64,000 nucleotides of DNA from an uncultured Paracoccaceae bacterium (GTDB lineage Bacteria > Pseudomonadota > Alphaproteobacteria > Rhodobacterales > Rhodobacteraceae), in assembly GCA_947494445.1 (NCBI GenBank), contig CANLVD010000009.1, positions 1 to 64,000 of the forward strand, in the 5' to 3' direction. How positions within the stretch are numbered: position 1 is the first letter of the stretch; each line of letters opens with the position of its first letter. Below the pieces are notes generated by a model. The model was not told where the DNA came from, did not search any database, and saw nothing but the letters and a program-made list of their open reading frames with translations. Positions 18,401 through 27,566 of the stretch are shown here, one piece after another. The position numbers were made by a program, and so were the translations under genes.

Positions 18401-19161
18401 CAGATTACCCCCGCTTCGTCTTTGAGTTTCGCAACCAGTTCCTCAACCGATCCGACCATGACGCCAGCCGCCCGGGATGAGGGCTCCACGGTGCTTTGTA
18501 CGGACAGACGCGGTGCAACATCCACGCCGTAATCGGCAGGTGTCTTTTCATCCATAGGCTTTTTCTTGGCCTTCATGATGTTGGGCAGGGACGCGTAACG
18601 CGGCTCGTTCAAGCGCAGATCGACGGTGACGATTGCTGGCATCTTGACCTTGATGGTTTGCAGACCGCCGTCAACCTCGCGGGTCACGACAGCGCTGTCG
18701 CCATCAATGTCCAGCTCGGATGCAAAGGTTGCCTGCGACCAGCCCAGAAGCGCCGAGGTCATCTGACCGGTTGCATTCATGTCATTGTCGATCGCCTGTT
18801 TGCCGCAGAGCACCAGCCCGGGCTGCTCTTCGTCGATCACTGCTTTCAGGATCTTGGCGACGGCCAAAGGCTCGATATCCGTGTTCACGTCTTCGGACGC
18901 GACCACCAGAATGGCCCGGTCCGCACCCATCGCCAGCGCGGTGCGCAGAGTTTCCTGACTTTGCTTGACACCGACGGAGACCGCGATGATCTCGTCGGCC
19001 TTGCCAGCCTCTTTCAGGCGGATAGCCTGCTCGACAGCAATTTCGTCGAACGGGTTCATCGACATTTTGACATTTGCCAGATCGACACCGCTTCCATCCG
19101 CTTTCACGCGGACCTTCACGTTGTAATCGATGACACGTTTTACAGGCACAACGACCTTCAT
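18400..19161 (-). CDS. etfB: Electron transfer flavoprotein beta subunit
   Basis: EtfB is the AMP-binding partner of EtfA. The product, 253 residues, begins [20 protein letters not shown], followed by [21 protein letters not shown] and [25 protein letters not shown], all typical. The ATG at 19161 was preferred over one two codons upstream because GAGGAG ends eight bases before it, whereas the upstream ATG would be only two bases from that site. It is the first gene of the etfBA operon; a 7-bp dyad at 19235-19254 lies in its leader or promoter region. Confidence 0.97.
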   Translation of the reverse strand: MKVVVPVKRVIDYNVKVRVKADGSGVDLANVKMSMNPFDEIAVEQAIRLKEAGKADEIIAVSVGVKQSQETLRTALAMGADRAILVVASEDVNTDIEPLAVAKILKAVIDEEQPGLVLCGKQAIDNDMNATGQMTSALLGWSQATFASELDIDGDSAVVTREVDGGLQTIKVKMPAIVTVDLRLNEPRYASLPNIMKAKKKPMDEKTPADYGVDVAPRLSVQSTVEPSSRAAGVMVGSVEELVAKLKDEAGVI

Positions 19162-19234
19162 GCGCATATCTCCTCAGCTTGGCCTGAAAAAAGGCCGCGA
19201 AATTTCATCTCACCGGTATCGCGCATTTAGGTGA

Positions 19235-19254
19235 GTCGGTTAGCAAAAACCGAC
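19235..19254. promoter_or_regulatory. Inverted repeat upstream of etfB
   Basis: GTCGGTT and AACCGAC form a perfect 7-bp inverted repeat with a six-base spacer, about 75 bp before the etfB start. No T-run follows on the minus strand, so it is more likely an operator or leader hairpin than a terminator for the upstream gene. A smaller GGCC/GGCC dyad occurs at about 19181-19196. Confidence 0.35.
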
Positions 19255-19342
19255 AAAATGTGTCGCAGAGCCGGATCAAATTCAGCGCGCGGAGTGAAAC
19301 AGGACCAATTGAAGATCGCAAGAGGGACTTAGCGTCACAGTC

Positions 19343-19915
19343 TCAGCGATTTGCGCCCGGCACCCAAAGCACGTCGGAAGCACCATTTTCGTTGGCCACG
19401 CGACCCGCCACGAAAAACCAGTCAGACAGACGGTTGAGGTATTTGACCGCGTGTTCATTCACGGTTTCCATGGTCGCAAGTTCAACAGTCAAACGCTCGG
19501 CCCGGCGTGAAACCGTGCGGCACAGATGCAAATGCGATGCAAGCGGCGAACCACCGGGTAGAATGAAACTGCGCAAGGGCTCCAATGCGGCATTCATCGC
19601 GTCAATTTCAGCTTCCAGCCGGGCCACTTGCGCTTCGACCATCCTGAGAGGTGGGTATTCGGCGTCTGCGTCCTTTTCCATATCCGGGCGGCAAAGATCT
19701 GCCCCAAGATCGAAAAGATCATTCTGGATCATGGCCAGTTGACCATCCATGGCGCCTTCAGAATGAAGCCGGGCCAGACCAACGGTCGCATTGGCTTCAT
19801 CTACTGTGCCGTATGCATTGACGCGGGAGGAATGCTTGGCGACGCGCGCCCCGTTACCCAGAGCTGTCTCACCTGCATCGCCGGTTTTAGTGTAAATCTT
19901 GTTGAGAACAACCAT
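19343..19915 (-). CDS. Cob(I)alamin adenosyltransferase, PduO type
   Basis: The enzyme adenosylates cob(I)alamin to make coenzyme B12. The 190-residue product has the PduO-type ATP site at its start, KIYTKTGDAGETALGNGARVAK, then RVNAYGTVDEANATVGLAR and the C-terminal LCRTVSRRAERLTVELA with KYLNRLSDWFFVAGRVAN. It is unlike the CobA type. Adenosylcobalamin is needed by ethylmalonyl-CoA and methylmalonyl-CoA mutases, which fits the pathway suggested by the dehydrogenase near 3 kb. It follows the small twin-TM gene after four bases and precedes etfB by about 180 bp on the same strand. Confidence 0.93.
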   Translation of the reverse strand: MVVLNKIYTKTGDAGETALGNGARVAKHSSRVNAYGTVDEANATVGLARLHSEGAMDGQLAMIQNDLFDLGADLCRPDMEKDADAEYPPLRMVEAQVARLEAEIDAMNAALEPLRSFILPGGSPLASHLHLCRTVSRRAERLTVELATMETVNEHAVKYLNRLSDWFFVAGRVANENGASDVLWVPGANR

Positions 19916-19919
19916 CAGA

Positions 19920-20123
19920 TCAGCCCCCGCGTGAGAAATAGACGAACGCCACGATCAGGATCACCGCAACAAATTGCAGAAGCAGGCGAAGCCGCATGAT
20001 CTTGTTGGCGTATTTGCGGTTGAAATCACCACCCTTGGCAAAGCCCATCACGCCGACCATCAAGACGGCCACAACACACAGGCAGACAAAGGCTGCGACG
20101 AGAAACAGAGGGTCTTTGGCCAT
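19920..20123 (-). CDS. Twin transmembrane helix small protein (HIG1-like)
   Basis: This 67-residue protein has two hydrophobic segments, FLVAAFVCLCVVAVLMVGVMGFA and LLLQFVAVILIVAFVYFS, joined by a charged loop FNRKYANKIMRLRL. That loop with its arginine-rich HIG1 signature matches the small alphaproteobacterial relatives of mitochondrial HIG1 proteins, which bind cytochrome c oxidase. The function in bacteria is not established. It lies just upstream of the adenosyltransferase gene, a pairing common in related genomes. Confidence 0.8.
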   Translation of the reverse strand: MAKDPLFLVAAFVCLCVVAVLMVGVMGFAKGGDFNRKYANKIMRLRLLLQFVAVILIVAFVYFSRGG

Positions 20124-20180
20124 TGGGCACGCGTCCTTTCACCGGGTTGAGCACGGCATGTAATGCGTCACGCCCAGAAG

Positions 20181-21014
20181 TCACGCCTTGCGCAGGATTG
20201 AGTCCATGGCGCGCGTCCGGAGCAGACGTTTGAAGAAGTTCATCATATAGGTTGGTGTGGTCACGAAATAGCGGGCTTTTGGACGCGGGGCCTCAAAGGC
20301 GTGGACAAGCTTGTCTGTCGTCGCCTCACAGGACAGCTCGAACCGGTCCTTCTTGCCGCTGTCATCATACAGCCGGGGCAAGGCGGTGTTCTCATAGAAA
20401 TCCCGGTGCGCGGAGTCCTGCCAATTCACGTGTTTCTCAAAGTGGGGAATAGAGTTTGCTCTGATCTTCGATGTGATTGGCCCAGGCTCCAGCAGGATCA
20501 GATCAATGTTCTCACCATGAAGTTCCAATCGCATGGTGTCTGTCATCCCCTCCAACGCAAATTTGGTCGAGATGTATGCCCCCCGAAATTTCAGCGCGAT
20601 GAACCCCAGAACGGAAGAGTTGTTGACGATCCGGCCATGGCCCTGTGCGCGCATCGTGGGCAGAAGGCGGTTGATCAGGTCGAACTGACCGAAGAGGTTG
20701 ACCTCGAATATCTCACGCAGGGCGGCGCGTGGAAGATCCTCAACCAGACCGGGGCAGGCATAAGCGCCATTGTTGAACAAGGCGTCCAGCGTGCCGCCTG
20801 TGCGCTCTAGCGTCTCGGCCACTGCGTCTGCAACGCTTTGCTCGGAGGCATAGTCGAGCACGAAGCTCTCAAGCCCTTCTTCCTGCAAGCGGGCCACGTC
20901 TTCCGGTTTGCGACACGTGGCAAACACCCGCCAGCCGCGTTTGGCAAAGGCATGCGCGGCGTGATGCCCGATGCCTGATGAACATCCGGTCATCAGGATG
21001 GTTTTCTGTGTCAT
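20181..21014 (-). CDS. Short-chain dehydrogenase/reductase
   Basis: This 277-residue protein is a classical SDR. It has the NAD(P) loop TGCSSGIGHHAA (residues 9-20), NNGAYACPG in place of the common NNAG, the catalytic Ser in NNSSVLGFIA and YxxxK as YISTKFALEG. ATCRKP after the second strand includes an Arg that favours NADP. The C-terminus is basic and partly hydrophobic (YMMNFFKRLLRTRAMDSILRK), which might allow membrane association. Substrate unknown. It sits between the rhomboid and the small twin-TM gene, all on the minus strand. Confidence 0.87.
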   Translation of the reverse strand: MTQKTILMTGCSSGIGHHAAHAFAKRGWRVFATCRKPEDVARLQEEGLESFVLDYASEQSVADAVAETLERTGGTLDALFNNGAYACPGLVEDLPRAALREIFEVNLFGQFDLINRLLPTMRAQGHGRIVNNSSVLGFIALKFRGAYISTKFALEGMTDTMRLELHGENIDLILLEPGPITSKIRANSIPHFEKHVNWQDSAHRDFYENTALPRLYDDSGKKDRFELSCEATTDKLVHAFEAPRPKARYFVTTPTYMMNFFKRLLRTRAMDSILRKA

Positions 21015-21032
21015 GTCGCAGGTCTCCTACGG

Positions 21033-21716
21033 TCAGTCGTGCGAGGGCAGGCGGACGGTTTTTACCGGATCAATGACGTGAAGCACGATCAGCAGCCCGG
21101 TCAAAGCAGCCCCCATGGCAAAGCCGCCCAGATGCGCCCAGTAGGCAACTCCGCCTTCCATATTGCCCAGCGACATCACGCCCATCATCATCTGGAACGC
21201 CATCCAGCCAATGAGCAGGGCTTTGACAGGGATCGAAATCGGCAGAACCAGAAACCAGAAGAGGGCCAGTGACATCCGGTCATTGGGAAAGCACACAAGA
21301 TAAGCCCCCATGATGCCGGAGACAGCACCCGAGGCTCCGATCAGCGTGATCATCGCATCCGTGTTTGAATAAATCTGCGCAAGCGCTGCCACCAGACCGC
21401 TGAGCACGAACAGAAGTACGAACCCCAGTCGTCCGAAGGTGCGTTCAATGTCCGGCCCGAAAGCTGCCAGAAACAGCATGTTGCCCAACAGGTGCCAGAA
21501 ATTCCCGTGCAGGAAATTCCAGGTCAGGAAGGTGTAGAACCCATCGGCTGCAAGGATGCGTTCTGGCATCACGGCGCCATAGGTCAGCAGCACAAGATTG
21601 AGCATGGGAGAGCTGTTTTGCAGCAGATAAATCACCACGCAGGCAACGACCACGAATGGCGTGATCCACACGCGAGCCTCTTTCGGCCGGGTCTGATCGG
21701 GATTTGCCTGCACCAT
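21033..21716 (-). CDS. Rhomboid family intramembrane serine protease
   Basis: Rhomboids cleave single-pass membrane proteins within the bilayer. The product, about 227 residues from the ATG at 21716, has six hydrophobic segments. The catalytic Ser lies in LIGASGAVSGIMGAYLV and the partner His in WAHLGGFAMGAALTGL. The earlier FTWNFLHGNFWHLLGNMLFLAAFG segment supplies the conserved HxxGNM motif. An upstream in-frame start would add 12 residues without a clear ribosome binding site. The gene is 18 bp from the SDR gene downstream and divergent from parC. No substrate can be inferred. Confidence 0.92.
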   Translation of the reverse strand: MVQANPDQTRPKEARVWITPFVVVACVVIYLLQNSSPMLNLVLLTYGAVMPERILAADGFYTFLTWNFLHGNFWHLLGNMLFLAAFGPDIERTFGRLGFVLLFVLSGLVAALAQIYSNTDAMITLIGASGAVSGIMGAYLVCFPNDRMSLALFWFLVLPISIPVKALLIGWMAFQMMMGVMSLGNMEGGVAYWAHLGGFAMGAALTGLLIVLHVIDPVKTVRLPSHD

Positions 21717-21803
21717 CAGCAAAGTGTTGCGACACTGCGGGCGCAAGCACAAGGGGGCTAATTCGCGCTGGACCGGACCGCTTGGCCAGATTACACCATA
21801 TCT

Positions 21804-24047
21804 ATGGCCGATCCCACAGATTCAGACGATATATCCGCACCTTTGGAAGTGTCCGAACCCCTGCGCCGGGCGCTGGGTGACCGATATTTGACCTATGCGC
21901 TGAGCACGATCATGCATCGCGCACTGCCTGATGCGCGCGACGGTCTGAAACCGGTTCACCGGCGGATCCTTTATGCCATGTCGCGGCTCAACCTGTCGCC
22001 GACGTCGGGCTTTCTGAAATGTGCCAAGATCACCGGCGATACTATGGGGGATTTCCACCCTCACGGGAATCAGGCGATTTATGATGCGCTGGCCCGCATG
22101 GCGCAGGATTTCAACATGCGCTACCCTCTCGTGGACGGGCAGGGCAACTTCGGCAACATCGATGGCGATGGCCCGGCGGCGGAGCGCTACACCGAGGCGC
22201 GGATGACCACTGCTTCGGTCGCGATGATGGACGGGCTGGCGGAAAACGCAGTCGACTTCCGCCCCAACTATGACGGTCGTCAGCAGGAACCCGAGGTTCT
22301 GCCTGCCACCTATCCCAACCTTCTGGCCAATGGCTCCTCGGGTATTGCGGTGGGCATGGCGACCAACATTCCACCGCACAATCTGGGCGAGTTGGTTGAC
22401 GCCTGTCTGCATCTGATCAAGGCCCCGAACGCGCGGGATGAAACCCTGCTTGACCATGTGCCTGCGCCTGATTTCCCGACCGGCGGCGTGATTGTCGAGC
22501 CGCGCGAAAACGTGCTTGAGGCTTACCGCACGGGGCGCGGCGCGTTCCGGCTGCGCGCCCGATGGGAGACCGAAGACTTGTCGCGCGGGCAGTGGCAGAT
22601 CGTGGTCACTGAAATTCCCTATCAGGTCCAGAAATCCAAACTGATCGAGAAGATCGCGGAGCTGATCCAGACCAAACGCATCCCGATCCTTGCCGACATT
22701 CGCGACGAAAGTGCCGAGGACATCCGCCTGATCCTTGAGCCGCGCGCCAAGACGGTTGATCCGCAAGTGCTGATGGAAACGCTCTTCAAGCTCAGCGATC
22801 TTGAGATCCGGTTCTCGATGAACATGAACGTGCTGATCGACGGACGCACGCCCAAGGTCTGCTCGCTCAAGGAGGTCTTGCGCGCCTTCCTCGATCACCG
22901 GCGCGAAGTTCTGGTGCGCCGGGCAGAGCACCGACTGGCCAAGATCGACCACCGGCTTGAGGTTCTGGAGGGTTATATCATTGCCTTCCTCAACCTTGAC
23001 CGGGTAATCGAGATCATCCGCACCGAGGATGAGCCCAAAGAAGTGATGATGGCCGAGTTCGAGCTGTCGGACACACAGGCCGAGGCGATTTTGAACATGC
23101 GGCTGCGCTCCTTGCGCAAACTCGAAGAGATGGAATTGAAGCGCGAGCATGAAACGCTTCTGATCGAGCGCGCCGAGATCGAGGACATGCTGGCCTCAGA
23201 GGATCTGCAATGGAAGAAGATCGCCGATCAGTTGCGTGAGGTCCGCAAGGCCTTTGGCAAGGACGCGCCCGGCGGTGCACGGCGATCCGAGATTGCAGAT
23301 GCGCCCGAGGTCGAGGACGTGCCGCTTGAAGCGATGATTGAACGAGAGCCGGTAACGGTTGTCTGCTCCCAGATGGGTTGGATCCGCGCAATGAAGGGTC
23401 ATATCGCGCTCGATCAGGAATTGAAATTCAAGGACGGCGACGGGCCGCGCTTCATATTCCACGCCGAGACCACGGATAAGGTGCTGGTATTTGCCTCAAA
23501 CGGGCGCTTCTACACACTCGGTGTGGCCAACCTGCCGGGTGGGCGTGGCATGGGCGAGCCTGTGCGTCTGATGGTTGATCTGCCCAACGAGGCGCAGATT
23601 ATCGAGATGTTCCTGCACAAGGCCGACCGCAAACTTCTGATCGCCTCCAGTGCCGGCGATGGCTTCGTTGTGCCAGAGGCGGATGTCGTGGCACAAACGC
23701 GCTCTGGAAAGCAGGTGCTCAATGTCCGTGGTGATGTGGTGGCGCGGGTTTGCCGGACCGTGTCAGGCGACAGTGTTGCCGTCGTTGGCGAGAACCGCAA
23801 AGTGCTGATTTTCCCGCTGGAAGAGTTGCCCGAGATGAACCGTGGCAAAGGCGTGCGGTTGCAGAAATACAAGGATGGCGGCTTGAGCGATGCGGCCACC
23901 TTCACGCTCGCAGACGGATTGCGCTGGAAAGACAGTGGTGGGCGGACCCGTACGGAAGTAATGCTGGAAGACTGGAAGGGCAAGCGCGCCGGCACAGGTC
24001 GGATGGCCCCGCGCGGCTTCCCACGCGACAACCGTTTCACGGATTGA
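21804..24047 (+). CDS. parC: DNA topoisomerase IV subunit A
   Basis: ParC is the DNA-cleaving subunit of topoisomerase IV, which decatenates daughter chromosomes. The 747-residue product has the DNA-breakage domain with the active-site Tyr in [10 protein letters not shown] (about residue 130), the quinolone-determining stretch [18 protein letters not shown], and the [18 protein letters not shown] motif. The C-terminal beta-pinwheel begins near residue 500 and includes [15 protein letters not shown]. The Gln at the position of GyrA Ser83 suggests lower intrinsic quinolone sensitivity; this is inference. It stands alone on the plus strand and its stop abuts that of the convergent membrane-protein gene. 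Confidence 0.95.
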   Translation: MADPTDSDDISAPLEVSEPLRRALGDRYLTYALSTIMHRALPDARDGLKPVHRRILYAMSRLNLSPTSGFLKCAKITGDTMGDFHPHGNQAIYDALARMAQDFNMRYPLVDGQGNFGNIDGDGPAAERYTEARMTTASVAMMDGLAENAVDFRPNYDGRQQEPEVLPATYPNLLANGSSGIAVGMATNIPPHNLGELVDACLHLIKAPNARDETLLDHVPAPDFPTGGVIVEPRENVLEAYRTGRGAFRLRARWETEDLSRGQWQIVVTEIPYQVQKSKLIEKIAELIQTKRIPILADIRDESAEDIRLILEPRAKTVDPQVLMETLFKLSDLEIRFSMNMNVLIDGRTPKVCSLKEVLRAFLDHRREVLVRRAEHRLAKIDHRLEVLEGYIIAFLNLDRVIEIIRTEDEPKEVMMAEFELSDTQAEAILNMRLRSLRKLEEMELKREHETLLIERAEIEDMLASEDLQWKKIADQLREVRKAFGKDAPGGARRSEIADAPEVEDVPLEAMIEREPVTVVCSQMGWIRAMKGHIALDQELKFKDGDGPRFIFHAETTDKVLVFASNGRFYTLGVANLPGGRGMGEPVRLMVDLPNEAQIIEMFLHKADRKLLIASSAGDGFVVPEADVVAQTRSGKQVLNVRGDVVARVCRTVSGDSVAVVGENRKVLIFPLEELPEMNRGKGVRLQKYKDGGLSDAATFTLADGLRWKDSGGRTRTEVMLEDWKGKRAGTGRMAPRGFPRDNRFTD

Positions 24048-24794
24048 TCAGCGGAAGATGTCCGGCAGGTCCGGGCCGTTTTCGGATGCCAGCGCCTTTT
24101 CATAGGCCGCAAGGATCAGGCAAAGCGCATAGGCGTTCATCACCAGAGCAGGCACGTCTGTGACCGTCGCATAGATGAGCGCGGGAAGGCCCGCATCGAC
24201 TTCGCCAAGCTGGACGGTCATGACAACAGACAGCACTTCGCTGAGGATGATCGTCGGGATCAGGATCGCCGACCAGATGATCGCAAGCGGTCCCCACATC
24301 GGTCCTGCCATATCAAGAGCGCGCCTGATGCCGTCCCATCCACGTTGTTCAAGCACGACGGCCGGGATCGACAATGTGGTGAAGGCCAGAAAGATCGGAC
24401 CAAAGAATATGAAGATGCTCAGCAGGGTCAGAAACCCCAGATCAATCGCGAAATGGATCACGATCAGCGGCCATAGCACGGACAGGACAGCCCGGCGGGC
24501 CACAGACGGATCCCCGAAGCCGCCCGTTTCAAACATCCGGATGCGCACCGCCTGATGCCCGATCAGAACAGAGAAGGCGGCGCTTGAGGCCAGCAGATAC
24601 AGGTAATATAGCGGTTCGGACAGGATGTCCTTGGGCGCATTGCCCAGCAGCTTGCCCATGGCATCGGGCGTTGCCAGAAGGAAGACCAGATCAATGGCCA
24701 GAGCCAGCGCCAGAAATTCTGCACAAATCCAGCCGCCATGTTTGCCAAGACGAAGCAGGCTGCCCTTGTTCAGCTCTGAAAGCTCTCGCATCAT
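24048..24794 (-). CDS. Multi-pass membrane protein, paralogue of the upstream gene
   Basis: I do not recognise a named family with confidence. The 248-residue product has about six hydrophobic segments (for example FLALALAIDLVFLLA, YYLYLLASSAAFSVLIG, LTLLSIFIFFGPIFLAF, LAIIWSAILIPTIILSEVL). It contains LEQRGWDGIRRALDMAGPMWG, which parallels LEDCGWGALTRASQLSKDYRW in the neighbouring protein: an aromatic-basic cytoplasmic segment between two helices, as seen in glycerophosphodiesterase-type and DUF4013-like membrane domains. The start at 24794 was chosen because it overlaps the upstream stop as TGATG; translation further upstream is antisense to its neighbour's codons. Last gene of the long minus-strand block. 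Confidence 0.7.
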   Translation of the reverse strand: MMRELSELNKGSLLRLGKHGGWICAEFLALALAIDLVFLLATPDAMGKLLGNAPKDILSEPLYYLYLLASSAAFSVLIGHQAVRIRMFETGGFGDPSVARRAVLSVLWPLIVIHFAIDLGFLTLLSIFIFFGPIFLAFTTLSIPAVVLEQRGWDGIRRALDMAGPMWGPLAIIWSAILIPTIILSEVLSVVMTVQLGEVDAGLPALIYATVTDVPALVMNAYALCLILAAYEKALASENGPDLPDIFR

Positions 24795-25570
24795 CAGGAA
24801 AACACCCGGGTGATGTCTGCTACGCTCATGCCTTCCTTGATCTCGCGCAGGCGGGCATAAAGCACTGCCGTGAACACCGCCAGAAGGCCGTAAGTGACAG
24901 CGGAAGATGCGGATTGCAACAGAACCACAAAAATCAGGTTCACACCGGCAATGGCTGCGGCAATACCACCAAACAGACCAACCATCAGGCCAACAACAAG
25001 CGACACGACAAAGAGCAGCAGAAAGATCAACAGGATCGCCCCGACTATTGGCCAGCGATAATCCTTCGAAAGTTGAGAGGCACGCGTCAGTGCGCCCCAT
25101 CCGCAGTCTTCCAGAAGCACCACAGGCGCCATCACCCAGAACCGGGCCGAGAGATAAAGCCCTGGCAGGATCAACAGGAGGTACCCCATCATCGAGACGA
25201 TCATCAGGACCACGCCCAGCCCGATCAGCGGCAGCAGCACCTCGACCGTGCGCCCCAGATAGCGACCGATGGCCAGAGGCTTGCCCTGTTGCAGATCGTA
25301 GGCCGCCAACGTGATCACGCCTGAAACGATGAGGGCAGCAACACCGCTGAGCAGGACAGATACCACATATTCCACGCTCACCCCGCCCAACGGTCCGGCA
25401 ACCAGAGGGCTGTTGATCACGTCAGATTGCAGCAGGGTCGACACCAGTGTCAGCGCCGTTGTCGGGACAGCTGCGATCAGAAAAAACACGAAAAACTTGC
25501 GAAAAAACAGTTCAAGCGAGGCTCCGATCAGGTCGGTCACCCCCAAAGGCACATGCTCTTTGCCGTTCAT
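24794..25570 (-). CDS. Multi-pass membrane protein (glycerophosphodiesterase-membrane-domain-like)
   Basis: This product of about 258 residues has six or seven hydrophobic segments, including FFVFFLIAAVPTTALTLVSTLL, YVVSVLLSGVAALIVSGVITLAAYDL and ILLIFLLLFVVSLVVGLMVGLFGGIAAAIAG. The pattern LSARFWVMAPVVLLEDCGWGALTRASQL is typical of membrane domains once called DUF4013 or glycerophosphoryl-diester-phosphodiesterase membrane domain. No catalytic residues can be pointed out. The ATG at 25570 follows a GGAGG; an in-frame start seven codons earlier is possible. It lies 74 bp after the RDD gene and overlaps its paralogue downstream. Confidence 0.72.
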   Translation of the reverse strand: MNGKEHVPLGVTDLIGASLELFFRKFFVFFLIAAVPTTALTLVSTLLQSDVINSPLVAGPLGGVSVEYVVSVLLSGVAALIVSGVITLAAYDLQQGKPLAIGRYLGRTVEVLLPLIGLGVVLMIVSMMGYLLLILPGLYLSARFWVMAPVVLLEDCGWGALTRASQLSKDYRWPIVGAILLIFLLLFVVSLVVGLMVGLFGGIAAAIAGVNLIFVVLLQSASSAVTYGLLAVFTAVLYARLREIKEGMSVADITRVFS

Positions 25571-25644
25571 GGTCTGATCCGCCTCCTGCATTGGCGACAG
25601 GTTTAACGCCTCTGCCCGGTGGCGCAAAGCGCTAAAGCACAGGC

Positions 25645-26559
25645 CTAGCGGTCATTGTCCTGATGGTGAAACTTGTCTTCGCGCGCGTCACCAAACAGTT
25701 TCCGGTTCTCAAGATAGCCGCGCTGGGCGCGGTAGAACGCCCGCAGAAACTCATCTTCCCGCCCACGCGCGATGGCCTCAGCAAAATCAATGCGCCGCGC
25801 GATGGTCGCGGCGACCTTGCGCACTGTATCGTCATGGCGCATGCGCCCGCCTGCGTCCAACTGGCCGGTCTTGACCTGCAACAATGTCTCCAGTGTTTGC
25901 AACTCGTACCGGCCATAGTGATCAAGCTGGTTGGGCTGAAAGGTGAACCGGTCCTTGGGGGCAGCAGTGCCGCGCACGGCAAGGTCAGGCAGCAGCACGG
26001 GCTTGGGAATTTCCACCACATAAGTCCCGGCAATGATGTCGCCGAGGCGCTGGTTGCGTTTCGAGCGGATGGGCACGATCAGCAGGATGAACACCCAAAC
26101 CACAACGATCAGCTTGGTCCATCCATCCATGGCACTGCTTGCCAGCAGATAGAGGCCCGGCATGAACACCTCGGCCTCTTTCATCATGTTGCGCACGGTC
26201 ACGGAGTAAGCGCTCAGCCCTTTTCCGTCTGAACTGACAACTCGCAGTTTGACCAGGCGTTTGCCAAGGGTCTGACCGTTCCACATCAGCTCCGTGATCA
26301 CGTAGTACGGCACACGCAGGCCGAAGAACATGAGCACTGCGATGATCATGAACATGTCGCCCGACATCAGATTGGACAGCAGCAAGAGCCCCAGAAACGA
26401 GATCACGAAAAGGAGCGTGAACAGGATATCCAGCAATTGTGCCGCGAAACGCGCGCCGATGGAGGCAACCTCGAATGTCAGAGGCACTCCCTCGGGCGGC
26501 GTCAGCGTGTGGCGTTTGACCGGGTCCTTGATCTTTGGTCTGCGCCGTCGGGCACTCAT
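25645..26559 (-). CDS. RDD family membrane protein
   Basis: The 304-residue product has an N-terminal RDD domain of three or four membrane segments: VASIGARFAAQLLDILFTLLFVISFLG, with the conserved R and D in ARFAAQLLD, and NGQTLGKRLVKLRVVSSDGK, then a long C-terminal cytoplasmic region of about 120 polar residues (PNQLDHYGRYELQTLETLLQ). RDD domains have been linked to ion exchange, but the function in clusters like this one is unknown. The start overlaps the stop of the SpoIIM-like gene by four bases. It belongs to the MoxR-associated cluster. Confidence 0.85.
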   Translation of the reverse strand: MSARRRRPKIKDPVKRHTLTPPEGVPLTFEVASIGARFAAQLLDILFTLLFVISFLGLLLLSNLMSGDMFMIIAVLMFFGLRVPYYVITELMWNGQTLGKRLVKLRVVSSDGKGLSAYSVTVRNMMKEAEVFMPGLYLLASSAMDGWTKLIVVVWVFILLIVPIRSKRNQRLGDIIAGTYVVEIPKPVLLPDLAVRGTAAPKDRFTFQPNQLDHYGRYELQTLETLLQVKTGQLDAGGRMRHDDTVRKVAATIARRIDFAEAIARGREDEFLRAFYRAQRGYLENRKLFGDAREDKFHHQDNDR

Positions 26560-27566
26560 GATCTCTCGCCCCGCTCACGACCGGCCAGCAGGAAATAGGC
26601 CAGCCACAACGCGCCCGCACCCCACCCGATCACCAGTCGAACCTCGGCGTCCTGCACGCTTTGACGGAAGAAACCTTCAAGGATTGCCGCGACGACCAGC
26701 ATGATGGCCGCCAGAATGGCCAGTTTTACGGCATCACGTCCGTGCAGGCGCAGGCTGTCCGCGCGGGTCAACTGACCGGGGAACAGCACCGACAACCCAA
26801 GGCGAAAACCGCCTGCGCAAGCAATGATGATCGCCCCGATTTCCGTAACCCCGTGGATCGACAACCAAGCTGCGATGTCATAGCCGATCCCGCGATCGAC
26901 ATGCAGGGCGACAAAGGCCCCAAGCAGCAGGCCGTTGTAGAAAGTCAGCACGAAACTGGGCACGCAGAGGAGCACACCCAGCGAGAAAATGAATATCGAG
27001 ATCTGCGTGTTGTGAGAAAACAGATAGGCGGCAAAGGCAGCAAACCCGCTAGTCCCGATCCCGTCGCCCCCATAGATCACCGACAGAAGGTCCTCTCGTG
27101 AGGATCCCAGCCCACGCCCGCCTGCCATATCGGGCGGCATGAAAGTATTGTACCAGGTGGCGTCCTCGAAAAACAGAAGATAGCCCGCAAGCGCACCCAG
27201 AAACATGGTCATAAAGGCGATCAGGATGGGCAGGCCCGTGCGCCGGACCGTCTGCGGGATCGAGCGGCTGAGCAGCTTCCAGACCAGCCCACGCAGACTG
27301 TCTTGCGGGGCGTAGACTGCCAGATATGCGCGCGCGCAAAGAGACTCAAGGAACGCCAGCAACCCCCGGTCGAGCGAGATTTCACGGGCCAGTGACAGCG
27401 AGGTCATGGCCTGCCGATACAGCGTCGCCAATTCTTGCGCCTCGTCAAAGGACAGCGACGGCGCGCCCTTGCGTTCGACCCGGTTGACCAGTTCGCTCAG
27501 ACGCTTCCAACCGGTTTCGCGTTCCTGACGGAAGCGGGCGGAGCGGATGAGATCAGCGTCGCTCAT
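26556..27566 (-). CDS. Stage II sporulation protein M family membrane protein
   Basis: This 336-residue protein belongs to the SpoIIM family, named for a Bacillus component of the engulfment peptidoglycan machinery but widespread in non-sporulating bacteria. The polar N-terminus (about residues 1-100, RFRQERETGWKRLSELVNRV) is followed by five or six hydrophobic segments, with FYNGLLLGAFVALHVDRGIGYDIAAWLSIHGVTEIGAIIIACAGGFRLG as the family core. It overlaps RDD downstream and DUF58 upstream, four bases each. In such clusters it may form a membrane complex with the RDD protein; this is inference. Confidence 0.85.
   Translation of the reverse strand: MSDADLIRSARFRQERETGWKRLSELVNRVERKGAPSLSFDEAQELATLYRQAMTSLSLAREISLDRGLLAFLESLCARAYLAVYAPQDSLRGLVWKLLSRSIPQTVRRTGLPILIAFMTMFLGALAGYLLFFEDATWYNTFMPPDMAGGRGLGSSREDLLSVIYGGDGIGTSGFAAFAAYLFSHNTQISIFIFSLGVLLCVPSFVLTFYNGLLLGAFVALHVDRGIGYDIAAWLSIHGVTEIGAIIIACAGGFRLGLSVLFPGQLTRADSLRLHGRDAVKLAILAAIMLVVAAILEGFFRQSVQDAEVRLVIGWGAGALWLAYFLLAGRERGERS

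Noticed and set aside
21822-23150. 442-codon open frame antisense to parC
   Set aside because: Lies inside the well-supported topoisomerase gene and shows no family features.
24794-25100. N-terminal extension of the membrane protein gene at 24048 up to 25100
   Set aside because: The extra residues are Cys/Trp/Arg/His-rich and antisense in character to the upstream membrane gene in another frame; the ATG at 24794 overlaps its stop as expected in an operon.
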